NCBI GenBank assembly: GCA_945866095.1
Contig: CAMBGA010000009.1
Location: 1-36,596, forward strand
Direction: 5' to 3'
DNA from: Spirosoma fluviale
GTDB lineage: Bacteria > Bacteroidota > Bacteroidia > Cytophagales > Spirosomataceae
DNA length: 36,596 nt
Shown: positions 9,019 to 16,411 of the stretch, one piece after another
How the letters are laid out: each line of letters opens with the position of its first letter
Numbering within the stretch: position 1 is the stretch's first letter
The notes under the pieces: model-generated
Told to the model about the DNA's origin: nothing
Database searches by the model: none
The model's input: the letters and a program-made list of their open reading frames with translations, nothing else
Position numbers and translations under genes: made by a program

Positions 9019-9936
9019 TCAAACGTCTAATCCTCTTAATTTTCTAGTTTTTTTTCTAGCTTTTTGATAATGATAAATAAATAAATAGTTCAAAGGCCAT
9101 CGATATCGATAATTAAAATTAAAATTAAAATTAATATAATATAGTATATTCCCTAATAAATTTATAAAACTTCTTAAAATAGAATTTCGCTCATTAATGG
9201 TTAAGCAATAATAGGCTGCACACTTAAATAGAATTTCCTCAATAAGTTTTTGTGGATCTTTTTCTAATTTTTGCAAGTAGCTAAGTTGTGGGAAATTATC
9301 TGTTTTTGAATAAAGTCCCCAATCTGATGAAACAAATTTTAATACAATAAGATTATTATAAAAACTGATTTTCTTTCTAGCTAATGCAATCCTATTTAAA
9401 TAATCCTGATCTACACCAATACTTAGCAATTCCTGTTTATTCCAGAAACCACATTCCTCTATCAAGCTTCGTTTGTGTAACCAAGCTGAAGGTGGAACAA
9501 AACTGTTTGTATAGTTTCTTCCGTTTGATGGTGGACCCAAAAAATAAAATCCGGTAGGTTTTATACAAGCGCAGAGACAATGAACTAAATCAGAATCTGT
9601 TTCTTGTATAAAATTGACCAAATTACTTAGATGATTTGAAAACCATAAATCATCATGTCCAAGATATGCTATGTATTTACCTTTTCCTCTTTTTAATCCT
9701 TCATTATTGGGGCCATATTGGGAACCAATATTTTTGGGTAGATTAAACCAATGCAATCTTTCATCCATAAATTCATAAATGACATTACCAATTTCTTTGT
9801 CACAACAATCTCCTATTACTAAAACCTCGAAATCTTTAAAATCTTGATTTAAAACACTTTGGATGGCACAGCGCAATGTAATAGGAGAATTATATGCGGC
9901 AATTATAACGGTAATTAAAGGATAATTATTGACCAT
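9019..9936 (-). CDS. glycosyltransferase family 2 protein
   Basis: A cytoplasmic GT-A fold glycosyltransferase. The N-terminus has the family-2 signature (PLITVIIAAYNSP, then SVLNQDFKDFEVLVIGD), and GHDD is the likely metal-binding DxD-type motif. The tail is rich in Asn, Phe, Tyr and basic residues. I chose the ATG at 9936 (305 residues); the longer reading frame would need a TTG at 9951. It overlaps the upstream epimerase gene by 11 bp, so the two are almost certainly co-translated. Base composition is strikingly AT-rich compared with mnmE or the GMC gene, and low-complexity AAAATT repeats encode an Asn-Phe run near the C-terminus. This suggests acquisition with a polysaccharide locus. Donor and acceptor sugars unknown. 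Confidence 0.85.
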   Translation of the reverse strand: MVNNYPLITVIIAAYNSPITLRCAIQSVLNQDFKDFEVLVIGDCCDKEIGNVIYEFMDERLHWFNLPKNIGSQYGPNNEGLKRGKGKYIAYLGHDDLWFSNHLSNLVNFIQETDSDLVHCLCACIKPTGFYFLGPPSNGRNYTNSFVPPSAWLHKRSLIEECGFWNKQELLSIGVDQDYLNRIALARKKISFYNNLIVLKFVSSDWGLYSKTDNFPQLSYLQKLEKDPQKLIEEILFKCAAYYCLTINERNSILRSFINLLGNILYYINFNFNFNYRYRWPLNYLFIYHYQKARKKTRKLRGLDV

Positions 9937-10450
9937 TAGTTGAAAAATCAAATGGTATTAAATCATTTTTTACAGGTAACCTATACTTATCAGGGGAAAC
10001 TCTGTCATACGGTTTTGTTGGGAAATTTATAAATTGAGCTTCTTCTGTGCCAATATTTTTTACTGCATGATATACTCCTTTTGGTATAATTATTAAAGCT
10101 CTATTTCTTTCAGAAACTGTAACTTTTACAAAATTTTTATAGGTTGGTGAGTTTTCTCTGTTATCAAAAAATGCCCACAATACCACTCCGCGATTAACAA
10201 AAATTCGATCGTCCTGTAGCTTATGAAAAACCCATCCTCTAATAACATTTGGTCTTGTTGTTACAGCGTATGCATATACCATTGGATCAGGGCTTATATC
10301 CCAACTCGGTCTGTAAATTTCTACAAGTTCTCCACGTTCATCTTCAATGGGTTTAGTATAATGTATTATAAGCCCTTCTATCTCATCATGCAATAATTCT
10401 CCATCTAGCGAAATTGATTGTTTATCTTTTATTCCAATTTGTTGTTTCAT
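9926..10450 (-). CDS. dTDP-4-dehydrorhamnose 3,5-epimerase family protein (RmlC-like cupin)
   Basis: A 174-residue cupin of the RmlC/WxcM-like group that epimerises or isomerises nucleotide-linked sugars. IRGWVFHKLQDDR corresponds to the family segment RGxHxH, keeping the second histidine but with Val for the first. IIPKGVYHAVKNIG and FPTKPYDRVSPDKYRLP are the other hallmark stretches. Because no rmlA, rmlB or rmlD is present and the His region is unusual, it may be a different sugar epimerase rather than canonical RmlC. It precedes and overlaps the glycosyltransferase gene, pointing to surface glycan assembly. AT-rich like its neighbour. Confidence 0.8.
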   Translation of the reverse strand: MKQQIGIKDKQSISLDGELLHDEIEGLIIHYTKPIEDERGELVEIYRPSWDISPDPMVYAYAVTTRPNVIRGWVFHKLQDDRIFVNRGVVLWAFFDNRENSPTYKNFVKVTVSERNRALIIIPKGVYHAVKNIGTEEAQFINFPTKPYDRVSPDKYRLPVKNDLIPFDFSTNGQ

Positions 10451-10485
10451 AATGTAATTCTTTAAATTAAAGTGGACTTTTCCTT

Positions 10486-10595
10486 AAGGAGTGTTTCGTG
10501 TTTTTGTGAATGTATAATTTCTTTTTTTTCTGTGCAATCTTTGGCTGTTTTTATATGCAATTAGTTAAATAAATAATTATTTCGAAACGCTCCCT
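10486..10595. repeat. imperfect long-range inverted repeat
   Basis: AAGGAGTGTTTCG (10486-10498) is mirrored by CGAAACGCTCCCT (10583-10595): 11 of 13 positions pair, about 84 bp apart. It could be the relic of a mobile-element end pair or chance; no coding content lies between. Confidence 0.4.
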
Positions 10596-10656
10596 AGAAA
10601 TAGACTTTATCGGTTTACTTTTTGCTGACGATTGACAATTCTGCAATTCCTATAAA

Positions 10657-10678
10657 ATTTACTTATTGGAAAGTAAAT
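10657..10678. repeat. perfect 8-bp inverted repeat
   Basis: ATTTACTT (10657-10664) and AAGTAAAT (10671-10678) are perfect inverted copies around a 6-nt loop. No T-run follows, so an operator-like site is likelier than a terminator. It sits mid-spacer, far from either start codon. Confidence 0.4.
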
Positions 10679-10924
10679 CATGTAATTAAAAGCATTTTTT
10701 AAGAGCTCCATACAAATTTGACATAATGGTTATAATTTTATCATAATTGTACCTTATTTGTATCTCTATTAGATTTATTAATTGCAAGTAACTTTAAATC
10801 AATATATTATATCAGTTAGTTACTTTTTGTATCGGTAAATAATCATTTGAAAATCGAATTGCTGGAAACCCCATTTTTAATACGGTTAAAAATGATATTA
10901 AAATTTTTCTTTGATAGGTTTTAA

Positions 10925-10953
10925 TTTGATATTTATATTTATTGTTAAGTTTA
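10925..10953 (+). promoter_or_regulatory. possible promoter for the FISUMP gene
   Basis: TTTG at 10925-10928 and TAAGTTTA at 10946-10953 resemble the -33 and -7 elements, 17 bp apart. The last base of the -7 differs from TAnnTTTG and spacing is slightly short. The ATG follows at 10979. Confidence 0.35.
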
Positions 10954-10978
10954 CATATTAGCTATTGACTATTTTTCT

Positions 10979-11647
10979 ATGAAACATATATATGTAGTAA
11001 TCACCTATTTGTCATTTCTATTTATCTATATGCCTTCATCTGAGGCACAAAATGTGGCTGCAGATGGGACCGTGGTGATCGAGGTGACATCAAAAACGGG
11101 AAGAATTTGGATGGATCGTAATTTGGGAGCGTCTCAAGTGGCTACTAGTAGTACGAATGTCGCATCTTTTGGATATTTATATCAGTGGGGTCGAGCTTCC
11201 GATGGACATCAATTGAGAAGTTCAACCACTTCTTCTAAACTTTCTAGCCAGGATATCCCTGAAAATGGTATGTTTGTTTTAGTCATAAACAGCCCAAATG
11301 ATTGGTTTAGCGGTCAAAGTGAAAAATTATGGCAAGGTGTCAATGGGAAAAACAATCCTTGTCCCAAGGGATTTAGGCTACCCACCTCTTTAGAACTAGA
11401 TGCTGAAATTGCCACATGGTTCAGTAAAGATTCAAAAGGAGCTTTTGCATCCCCCCTTAAACTTCCTATGTCGGGATACCGTAGTAATGGAAATGGTTCG
11501 GTTACAGATGCCGGTCTTAGCGGCGATTATTGGACCAGCACACGAGATGGTTTAAATTCACGTGGACTTTATTTCGATGTAACTAGCGCTGGATTGGATG
11601 CAGGTGGTCGAGCCTGTGGGGTTTCAGTTCGATGCATCAAAGATTAA
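10979..11647 (+). CDS. FISUMP domain-containing secreted protein
   Basis: A 222-residue exported protein. Residues 1-23 form a signal peptide ending in SSEAQ. The mature part shows the Fibrobacter succinogenes major paralogous domain: RIWMDRNLGAS, YLYQWGRASDGHQ, NPCPKGFRLPTSLEL, YWTSTRD and the terminal VRCIKD, all in the expected order. A cysteine near Pro-Lys-Gly and one in the last five residues probably pair. FISUMP proteins are abundant surface or secreted proteins of unclear function, sometimes linked to adhesion. It stands alone between the AT-rich spacer and a convergent oxidoreductase gene 16 bp downstream. Family confident, role unknown. Confidence 0.85.
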   Translation: MKHIYVVITYLSFLFIYMPSSEAQNVAADGTVVIEVTSKTGRIWMDRNLGASQVATSSTNVASFGYLYQWGRASDGHQLRSSTTSSKLSSQDIPENGMFVLVINSPNDWFSGQSEKLWQGVNGKNNPCPKGFRLPTSLELDAEIATWFSKDSKGAFASPLKLPMSGYRSNGNGSVTDAGLSGDYWTSTRDGLNSRGLYFDVTSAGLDAGGRACGVSVRCIKD

Positions 11648-11663
11648 TCCATTTCATTTAGTA

Positions 11664-12896
11664 TTAATCAAAACTTGGGATTTTTAAGTATTCTCCGTTT
11701 TTAAGTGCTGAAGCATGCGCAATAATTCCGGGAGCGGTATAAGCTAGGGCTTCAAATACATTAATTTTCGATTCACGCTTTTGCATGATAGATTCAATGA
11801 ATTCATGGGTAATGAATGAATGCGAGTCATCATGCCCACTATCATGCCTTAATGGTTCAGGTAATAACGGGGTATTCCACCATTTTTCTTGCACATGTTT
11901 TTCGATTCTATTTTCTTTTATTTGAAAACCAGCATCATCTTTCCCCAAGGTTTCTACACTGCGAATAATCGTGTGTTCATTCGACTCAGATGCGGATGAA
12001 ATAAAACTCATTTTCTCACCACGCCACTCTGCACGCTCCGCATTTCTTAAAGCGCCTTTCCAATTTACCTCCACACGGAAGGGATGATTCTTATTGGTTT
12101 GAAAAAAGGCCGTTTCATTCCAAAAAGGATTATTATAAGGATTGTTTTTTAAAAGAGGACTTTGATCTCCATAACCTAATGCACTCACACTTTTTAACCT
12201 CTCCCCTGTGACTGAAATTAAAAAGGAGGTGCAGTGTGTAGGGTAAAGCATAGGTGGCAATCCATGTCGCCAAGTAGGTTTTTTGTCCTCAAACCATAAA
12301 GTTTCAAGGCCCGGATGGTTGTATTCGGCCGCCGCACTAAAAATTTTCCCAAAACTATTTTCTTGATATAATTTTCTGACCGAAATCGTGTTCTGCCTGA
12401 AATAACTAGTTTCAGCCATCATATATATTAAACCGGATTTGACTACCGCCTCTTTCAATTGATAACATTCTTCCAAATTTAAGGCGGCTGGTACGGCACA
12501 TAAAACATGTTTTCCTGCATTCAAAGCGACTAATGCATGTTTAACATGATCTGGAGCCGGAGTGGCGATGAATACGGCGTCTATTTTAGGGTCTTTGATT
12601 AACTCTTCTAAGGAAGGATAACTTTTGGAACATTTATAAACTTTCATCAAGTTTTCGCGCCTATCTGTTCGTAGGTCACTGACAGCTTCTACGATGCAAT
12701 TTGGATGCTCATGAAATTGAAAGCTTGCCCCGAATCTACCGCCTATGATGCCTATTCGTACTTTATTTTCCGCTTGCGTTGTATGTAAGAAATTAAATTT
12801 TGGGAGGAAAGCCAAAGAAGCTAATCCAATGCCTGCTTTTCCAACAAATTTACGTCGCGAATGAGTTTCATTATGGATGTATTTCATGGTTTTCAA
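11664..12896 (-). CDS. Gfo/Idh/MocA family oxidoreductase with Tat signal
   Basis: A 410-residue protein with a twin-arginine signal (SRRKFVGKAGIG, residues 13-24), so it probably works outside the cytoplasm like many Bacteroidota glycan-processing relatives. The Rossmann motif is GIIGGRFG at residues 49-56, and VFIATPAPDHVKHA marks the second NAD-binding strand region. Where most of the family has EKP, this protein reads Ala134-Val135-Pro136 (VLCAVPAALN), so the conserved lysine is absent. The C-terminal half matches the family's substrate-binding sheet only in general pattern. Start at the first ATG (12896); Met4 is an alternative. Substrate unknown; activity may differ from a standard sugar dehydrogenase. 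Confidence 0.82.
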   Translation of the reverse strand: MKTMKYIHNETHSRRKFVGKAGIGLASLAFLPKFNFLHTTQAENKVRIGIIGGRFGASFQFHEHPNCIVEAVSDLRTDRRENLMKVYKCSKSYPSLEELIKDPKIDAVFIATPAPDHVKHALVALNAGKHVLCAVPAALNLEECYQLKEAVVKSGLIYMMAETSYFRQNTISVRKLYQENSFGKIFSAAAEYNHPGLETLWFEDKKPTWRHGLPPMLYPTHCTSFLISVTGERLKSVSALGYGDQSPLLKNNPYNNPFWNETAFFQTNKNHPFRVEVNWKGALRNAERAEWRGEKMSFISSASESNEHTIIRSVETLGKDDAGFQIKENRIEKHVQEKWWNTPLLPEPLRHDSGHDDSHSFITHEFIESIMQKRESKINVFEALAYTAPGIIAHASALKNGEYLKIPSFD

Positions 12897-12956
12897 TATA
12901 TCGTAAAATGGAAAATACTATATAGGTTTACTTCGTAAATAAACATAAATTATATC

Positions 12957-12981
12957 AAAAAAAAGCCTCTAAATGAGGCTT
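12957..12981 (-). terminator. Rho-independent terminator of the VWA/AAA operon
   Basis: Reading the minus strand, AAGCCTC, loop ATTTA, GAGGCTT forms a 7-bp stem followed by a run of Ts (eight As on the plus strand, 12957-12964). It begins 6 bp after the AAA+ gene's stop codon. Confidence 0.85.
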
Positions 12982-12986
12982 AATTT

Positions 12987-14426
12987 TTATAAAATATCTA
13001 ATAAATCTTTAAATTGAAACCCATCCGTGAGTCGGTTTTTCCCTAGTTTATGATGTTCCGCCAAAGCCCATAACACAAATTCTTTTACAAAATAACGATC
13101 ATTTGCTGAAATGTTGGGTTGGTATTTTTTTACCAAATCTTCCAATGGTTTAATGGAATCTAAGGAACTTCGGTAATCCGCTTCTGTACTTTCATCGTAA
13201 ATAACGATACCTCCCTCAGCGAAAATAGCTTCCATTAATGGGGAATAGGGGGTGTCTTCTATTTTTTTGGTCAACTTCTCAATCTTGGGAAATAAGCCAG
13301 GTAAAAATGTTTTAATGGCAGATCCGATTAATTGCTCAGCGACAAATGCAGCACCTTCTTGTTCGCCTTCATAGACTAACTCGACTTTCCCTGTAATGGC
13401 AGGAATGATTCCCATGAAATCTGATAACCGAACGCTGGTTGATGTTTCCTTAGCTAAAAGGGCTCTACGTTCCGCGGTACTAATTAAACTTTCGAGCATG
13501 GAAATACTCATTCTAGCGCTTACCCCACTTTTATTATCCACGTATTCACTTTCTCTGGCCTCAAAACAAATTTGTTCCAATAAATCATAGGCTAATTCGG
13601 GTACATGTACCGCACTAATTTGCTTCGCATTGATCCTAGCTTCCTGTGAGGAAATTTTACGAGCAATGGCAATGCTTTCTGGATAATGAGTTAAAATTTG
13701 AGAGCCAATACGATCTTTTAACGGAGTAACAATGCTTCCTCTGTTGGTATAATCCTCTGGATTTGCTGTAAAAATAAATTGCATATCTAAGGGCAAACGC
13801 AATTTGAATCCGCGAATTTGAATATCACCTTCTTGAAGAATATTAAATAAGGCTACTTGGATTCTCGCTTGAAGATCAGGAATTTCATTGATGACAAAAA
13901 TGCACCGATTGGCCCTCGGGATCATCCCAAAATGTATCACGCGATCATCTGCGTAGGATAGTTTTAAATTAGCGGCTTTGATGGGATCCACATCTCCGAT
14001 TAAATCTGCCACGGTAACATCAGGAGTAGCTAATTTTTCAGCAAACCTATCTGAACGATGCAGAAATGCTAAGGGTGTTTTATCACCCATTTCCGCGATT
14101 AAATCTCTCGAAAAACGTGAAATAGGGGACAAGGGATCATCATTAATTTCAGAGCCTTGTACAATGGGAATGTATTCATCTAATAAATTGACCATTAACC
14201 TGGCCAAACGTGTTTTTGCCTGCCCTCTTAAACCTAATAAGTTTATATTATGGCGAGATAAAATAGCGCGTTCTAACTCAGGAATAACGGAATTTTCAAA
14301 TCCATGAACGCCTTCAAAAACAGTCGTTCCCGCCTGCATGTGCTTGATTAAATTATCTCTTAATTCGTCTTTAATTGATTTGCTGGTGTAACCAGAAGCT
14401 TTTAATTCACCTAAATTTTTGATCAT
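12987..14426 (-). CDS. AAA+ ATPase, magnesium-chelatase/MoxR-like
   Basis: A 479-residue AAA+ protein. Walker A reads GLRGQAKT (Gly65-Thr72, Lys71), with Ala where Gly is usual. Walker B reads IFVINEIPD, with Asn in place of the first acidic residue; I recall both variants in a subgroup of chelatase/MoxR-like ATPases. FIFTANPEDY is the sensor-1 region and GSIVTPLKDRIGSQI fits the arginine-finger region. It follows the VWA gene with a 1-bp gap. Such AAA/VWA pairs usually form two-part machines that remodel proteins or insert metals; BchI/BchD of Mg-chelatase is the best-known example. No tetrapyrrole gene is nearby, so a true Mg-chelatase role is not supported. Confidence 0.82.
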   Translation of the reverse strand: MIKNLGELKASGYTSKSIKDELRDNLIKHMQAGTTVFEGVHGFENSVIPELERAILSRHNINLLGLRGQAKTRLARLMVNLLDEYIPIVQGSEINDDPLSPISRFSRDLIAEMGDKTPLAFLHRSDRFAEKLATPDVTVADLIGDVDPIKAANLKLSYADDRVIHFGMIPRANRCIFVINEIPDLQARIQVALFNILQEGDIQIRGFKLRLPLDMQFIFTANPEDYTNRGSIVTPLKDRIGSQILTHYPESIAIARKISSQEARINAKQISAVHVPELAYDLLEQICFEARESEYVDNKSGVSARMSISMLESLISTAERRALLAKETSTSVRLSDFMGIIPAITGKVELVYEGEQEGAAFVAEQLIGSAIKTFLPGLFPKIEKLTKKIEDTPYSPLMEAIFAEGGIVIYDESTEADYRSSLDSIKPLEDLVKKYQPNISANDRYFVKEFVLWALAEHHKLGKNRLTDGFQFKDLLDIL

Positions 14427-14427
14427 T

Positions 14428-15546
14428 TTATTTTAGTCTTTTCTTTCTATTTGTTTCGTAATCTTGAAAAATCATTTCTCCTAATCCTTTTAATCCCGTG
14501 TAGAACGCTTTGCCTTGGTTTGCTTCCGTGAATTTGTCAACAAATTGCTGCAGATAGGAATCTCTAGCAATCATGAATGTCGTAATCGGAATATGTAATT
14601 TCCGCGCTTGCGCCGCTTGGGTATAACATTTTTCTGTCACGTAGGGATCTAGCCCATTGCTATTCATGTAATAAGTCCCATCTCTCTCCTTAACACAGCT
14701 AGGTTTACCATCCGTAATCATAAAGATTTGTTTGTTGGTATTCCTTTTTCTACGCAGAATATCCATCGCTAATTGTAATCCTGCTACGGTATTGGTATGA
14801 TAGGGCCCCACTTTTAAATAGGGGATATCTTTAATGGAAATACTCCACGCATCATTGCCAAAAACCAAGATGTCAATCGTATCTTTTGGATAGCGCGTTG
14901 TAATGAGCTCGGCTAAGGCCATCGCCACTTTCTTGGCTGGGGTAATTCGATCTTCCCCATAAAGAATCATGGAATGGCTGATGTCGATCATTAATACGGT
15001 ACTCATTTGGGATTTGTACGTTGAGTCCTCCACCACTAAATCTTCTTCAGTTAATTCAAAAGACCCTATTCCATGATTAATTTGCGCATTTTTTAAACTC
15101 TCGGTTAGGGATATTTTTTCTAATCCATCCCCAAAATGATAGCTTCTGAATTCACCTGTGAGTTCATCTCCTAGTCCGGCAGCTTTGGTTTTATGATTTC
15201 CCGCGCCACTTTTATTCAAATTCCCGAATATATTTTCAAGGGCTTGTTGGCGTATCGCCCTTTCCGTCTTGGCCGTGATACCTAAGCCAGAACCACCTTC
15301 AGCGTCTATTTCTTCACGGATGTAGCCTTTGGCTTTTAGGTCTTCGATGAAATCTTCGATGGTATAATTTTCATCGGTCAATTCGTATTCCTTATCCAAT
15401 TCGCGAAGCCAATCAATGGCTTCATCAAAATCACCAGAGGTATGGGTAATTAATTCTTTAAATATGCCAAAAAGTTTATCAAAAGGGGATGTGCCTTTTT
15501 CCTCATATTGTTTAAAATAAAAACCTTTTTTACCAGAATTGTTCAT
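14428..15546 (-). CDS. VWA domain-containing protein, partner of the AAA+ ATPase
   Basis: A 372-residue protein whose C-terminal half is a von Willebrand factor A domain. The metal-ion-dependent adhesion site is intact: Asp188-Ile-Ser190-His-Ser192 (MIDISHSM), then a conserved Thr region and ITDGKPS. The N-terminal part (residues 1-180) is acidic and helical with no recognised domain. It has no signal peptide or membrane segment, so it is cytoplasmic. First gene of a two-gene operon with the AAA+ ATPase; VWA domains in such pairs usually bind the target or couple it to the ATPase. Divergent from the CrtA-like gene, with facing promoter elements. Confidence 0.85.
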   Translation of the reverse strand: MNNSGKKGFYFKQYEEKGTSPFDKLFGIFKELITHTSGDFDEAIDWLRELDKEYELTDENYTIEDFIEDLKAKGYIREEIDAEGGSGLGITAKTERAIRQQALENIFGNLNKSGAGNHKTKAAGLGDELTGEFRSYHFGDGLEKISLTESLKNAQINHGIGSFELTEEDLVVEDSTYKSQMSTVLMIDISHSMILYGEDRITPAKKVAMALAELITTRYPKDTIDILVFGNDAWSISIKDIPYLKVGPYHTNTVAGLQLAMDILRRKRNTNKQIFMITDGKPSCVKERDGTYYMNSNGLDPYVTEKCYTQAAQARKLHIPITTFMIARDSYLQQFVDKFTEANQGKAFYTGLKGLGEMIFQDYETNRKKRLK

Positions 15547-15547
15547 G

Positions 15548-15577
15548 TTGTTTTAAACCTTATTGTCGATATATTTG
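15548..15577 (+). promoter_or_regulatory. promoter of the CrtA-like gene
   Basis: TTG at 15548-15550, a 19-bp spacer, then TATATTTG at 15570-15577: a full match to the Bacteroidota TTG/TAnnTTTG promoter. The ATG follows at 15605, giving a leader of about 20 nt. Confidence 0.65.
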
Positions 15578-15579
15578 TT

Positions 15580-15587
15580 CAAAATTA
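15580..15587 (-). promoter_or_regulatory. -7 element of the VWA/AAA operon promoter
   Basis: CAAAATTA on the plus strand is TAATTTTG on the minus strand, matching TAnnTTTG. It lies 2 bp from the opposing -7 element, so the two promoters overlap in their polymerase footprints. No clear -33 TTG. Confidence 0.5.
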
Positions 15588-15604
15588 GGCTAATTTAGAT
15601 GTAA

Positions 15605-16276
15605 ATGAGTGAAAAAATTATTTCAATTCGATTTTTAAATTTTGAGGGCTTTTCAAATAAGCGTTTTGCTTTTGCCCAAATGGGTATTTCATTAGTGAAT
15701 CCTTGGAAGCATGCGGGTTTATTGTTTTCAAAACATTTGGGAGTGGGCGCAGGAAATGGTTTTTCCGTGTGGCCTGATTTTTCTATGTATGTCTTTTTGG
15801 GTGTATTTGAATCTCAAAAAGCTTCAGATGATTTTTTTGAAACGAATGCTCGTTGGTCTGCTCTGAAAAACCAGTCAAGCGAAATGAATGGTTGGGATAC
15901 CGTGGCCATCAAAGGGCATGGAACTTGGAATGGCAACAATCCTTTTGAAATGGGAGCGGACCCTGGAAATGGACCTGTTTTGGTTTTGACGCGTGCGAGC
16001 ATCGTTTGGTATAAATCCTTATTATTTTGGTTTAATGTTTCTCATGCAAGCAAATATTTGTCGTCCAAAAGTGGTTTACTATTTGCCAAAGGGGTCGGGG
16101 AATTTCCTTTGTTGGAACAAGCTACGTTAAGCCTTTGGGAGTCGGAAGAAATCTTGGATCAATTTGCTTATAAAAGTAAAGAGCACGCGCCTATGATTAA
16201 AAAGACACGTGCTCTGAAATGGTATTCTGAAGAGATGTTTATCCGCATGCGCGTCATAAAAACGATTAAGGAATAG
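15605..16276 (+). CDS. spheroidene monooxygenase (CrtA)-like protein
   Basis: A 223-residue protein matching my memory of CrtA, the haem-dependent carotenoid ketolase/hydroxylase of purple bacteria. Shared stretches: an early GLLFSKHLGVGAGNGFS-type region, IKGHGTWNGNNPFE, VLTRASIVW, then GVGEFPLLEQATLSLW, and a C-terminal Ala-Leu-Lys-Trp-Tyr-Ser-Glu-Glu-Met-Phe followed by Arg-Met-Arg-Val. It has no signal or membrane segment. CrtA adds a keto or hydroxy group to acyclic carotenoids; Bacteroidota homologues are often annotated this way without biochemical proof. No other carotenoid gene (crtB, crtI, crtY) is in the window, so the substrate is inferred. It is followed directly by a heptanucleotide repeat array. 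Confidence 0.7.
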   Translation: MSEKIISIRFLNFEGFSNKRFAFAQMGISLVNPWKHAGLLFSKHLGVGAGNGFSVWPDFSMYVFLGVFESQKASDDFFETNARWSALKNQSSEMNGWDTVAIKGHGTWNGNNPFEMGADPGNGPVLVLTRASIVWYKSLLFWFNVSHASKYLSSKSGLLFAKGVGEFPLLEQATLSLWESEEILDQFAYKSKEHAPMIKKTRALKWYSEEMFIRMRVIKTIKE

Positions 16277-16284
16277 AAAAAAAA

Positions 16285-16403
16285 ACCTATTACCTAATAC
16301 CTCTTACCTCTTACCTCTTACCTATTACCTATTACCTATTACCTATTACCTCTTACCTATTACCTATTACCTATTACCTAATACCTATTACCTAATACCT
16401 CTT
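16285..16403. repeat. heptanucleotide tandem repeat array, 17 units
   Basis: Seventeen contiguous 7-bp units with no spacer. All read ACCT then one of three endings: ATT (9 units), CTT (5) or AAT (3). Only the fifth and sixth bases vary. A degenerate unit follows (ACCTAAATTT) and another ACCTAAT at 16414-16420 lies inside the 3' end of glnK. It fills the gap between the convergent crtA-like and glnK genes and is directly preceded by nine As. It is not a CRISPR, and the RNA has no self-complementarity for a terminator. Copy number is probably unstable through slippage (inference). Confidence 0.95.
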
Positions 16404-16411
16404 ACCTAAAT

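Larger units (their letters stand above)
10451..10978. other. 528-bp AT-rich spacer without a recognisable gene
   Basis: The gap between the divergent epimerase and FISUMP genes has no ORF beyond about 20 codons that I would defend. It is much more AT-rich than the flanking genes. It holds an imperfect inverted repeat (10486-10498 and 10583-10595), a perfect 8-bp inverted repeat (10657-10678) and a possible promoter near 10946. Nothing resembles an RNA gene or insertion sequence. Confidence 0.6.

Noticed and set aside
9099-9135. ATCGATATCGAT palindrome and AAAATT repeats
   Set aside because: Both lie inside the glycosyltransferase reading frame in AT-rich sequence and are explained by codons for Tyr, Arg, Asn and Phe.
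9937-9951. TTG start for the glycosyltransferase
   Set aside because: The ATG at 9936 sits directly before the conserved GT2 N-terminus and avoids a longer overlap.
12987-15546. True magnesium chelatase (BchI/BchD)
   Set aside because: Motifs are non-canonical, the order and lengths differ, and no BchH or other tetrapyrrole gene is present.
16285-16403. Possible CRISPR array
   Set aside because: Units are 7 bp with no spacers and no cas genes nearby; it is a simple tandem repeat.
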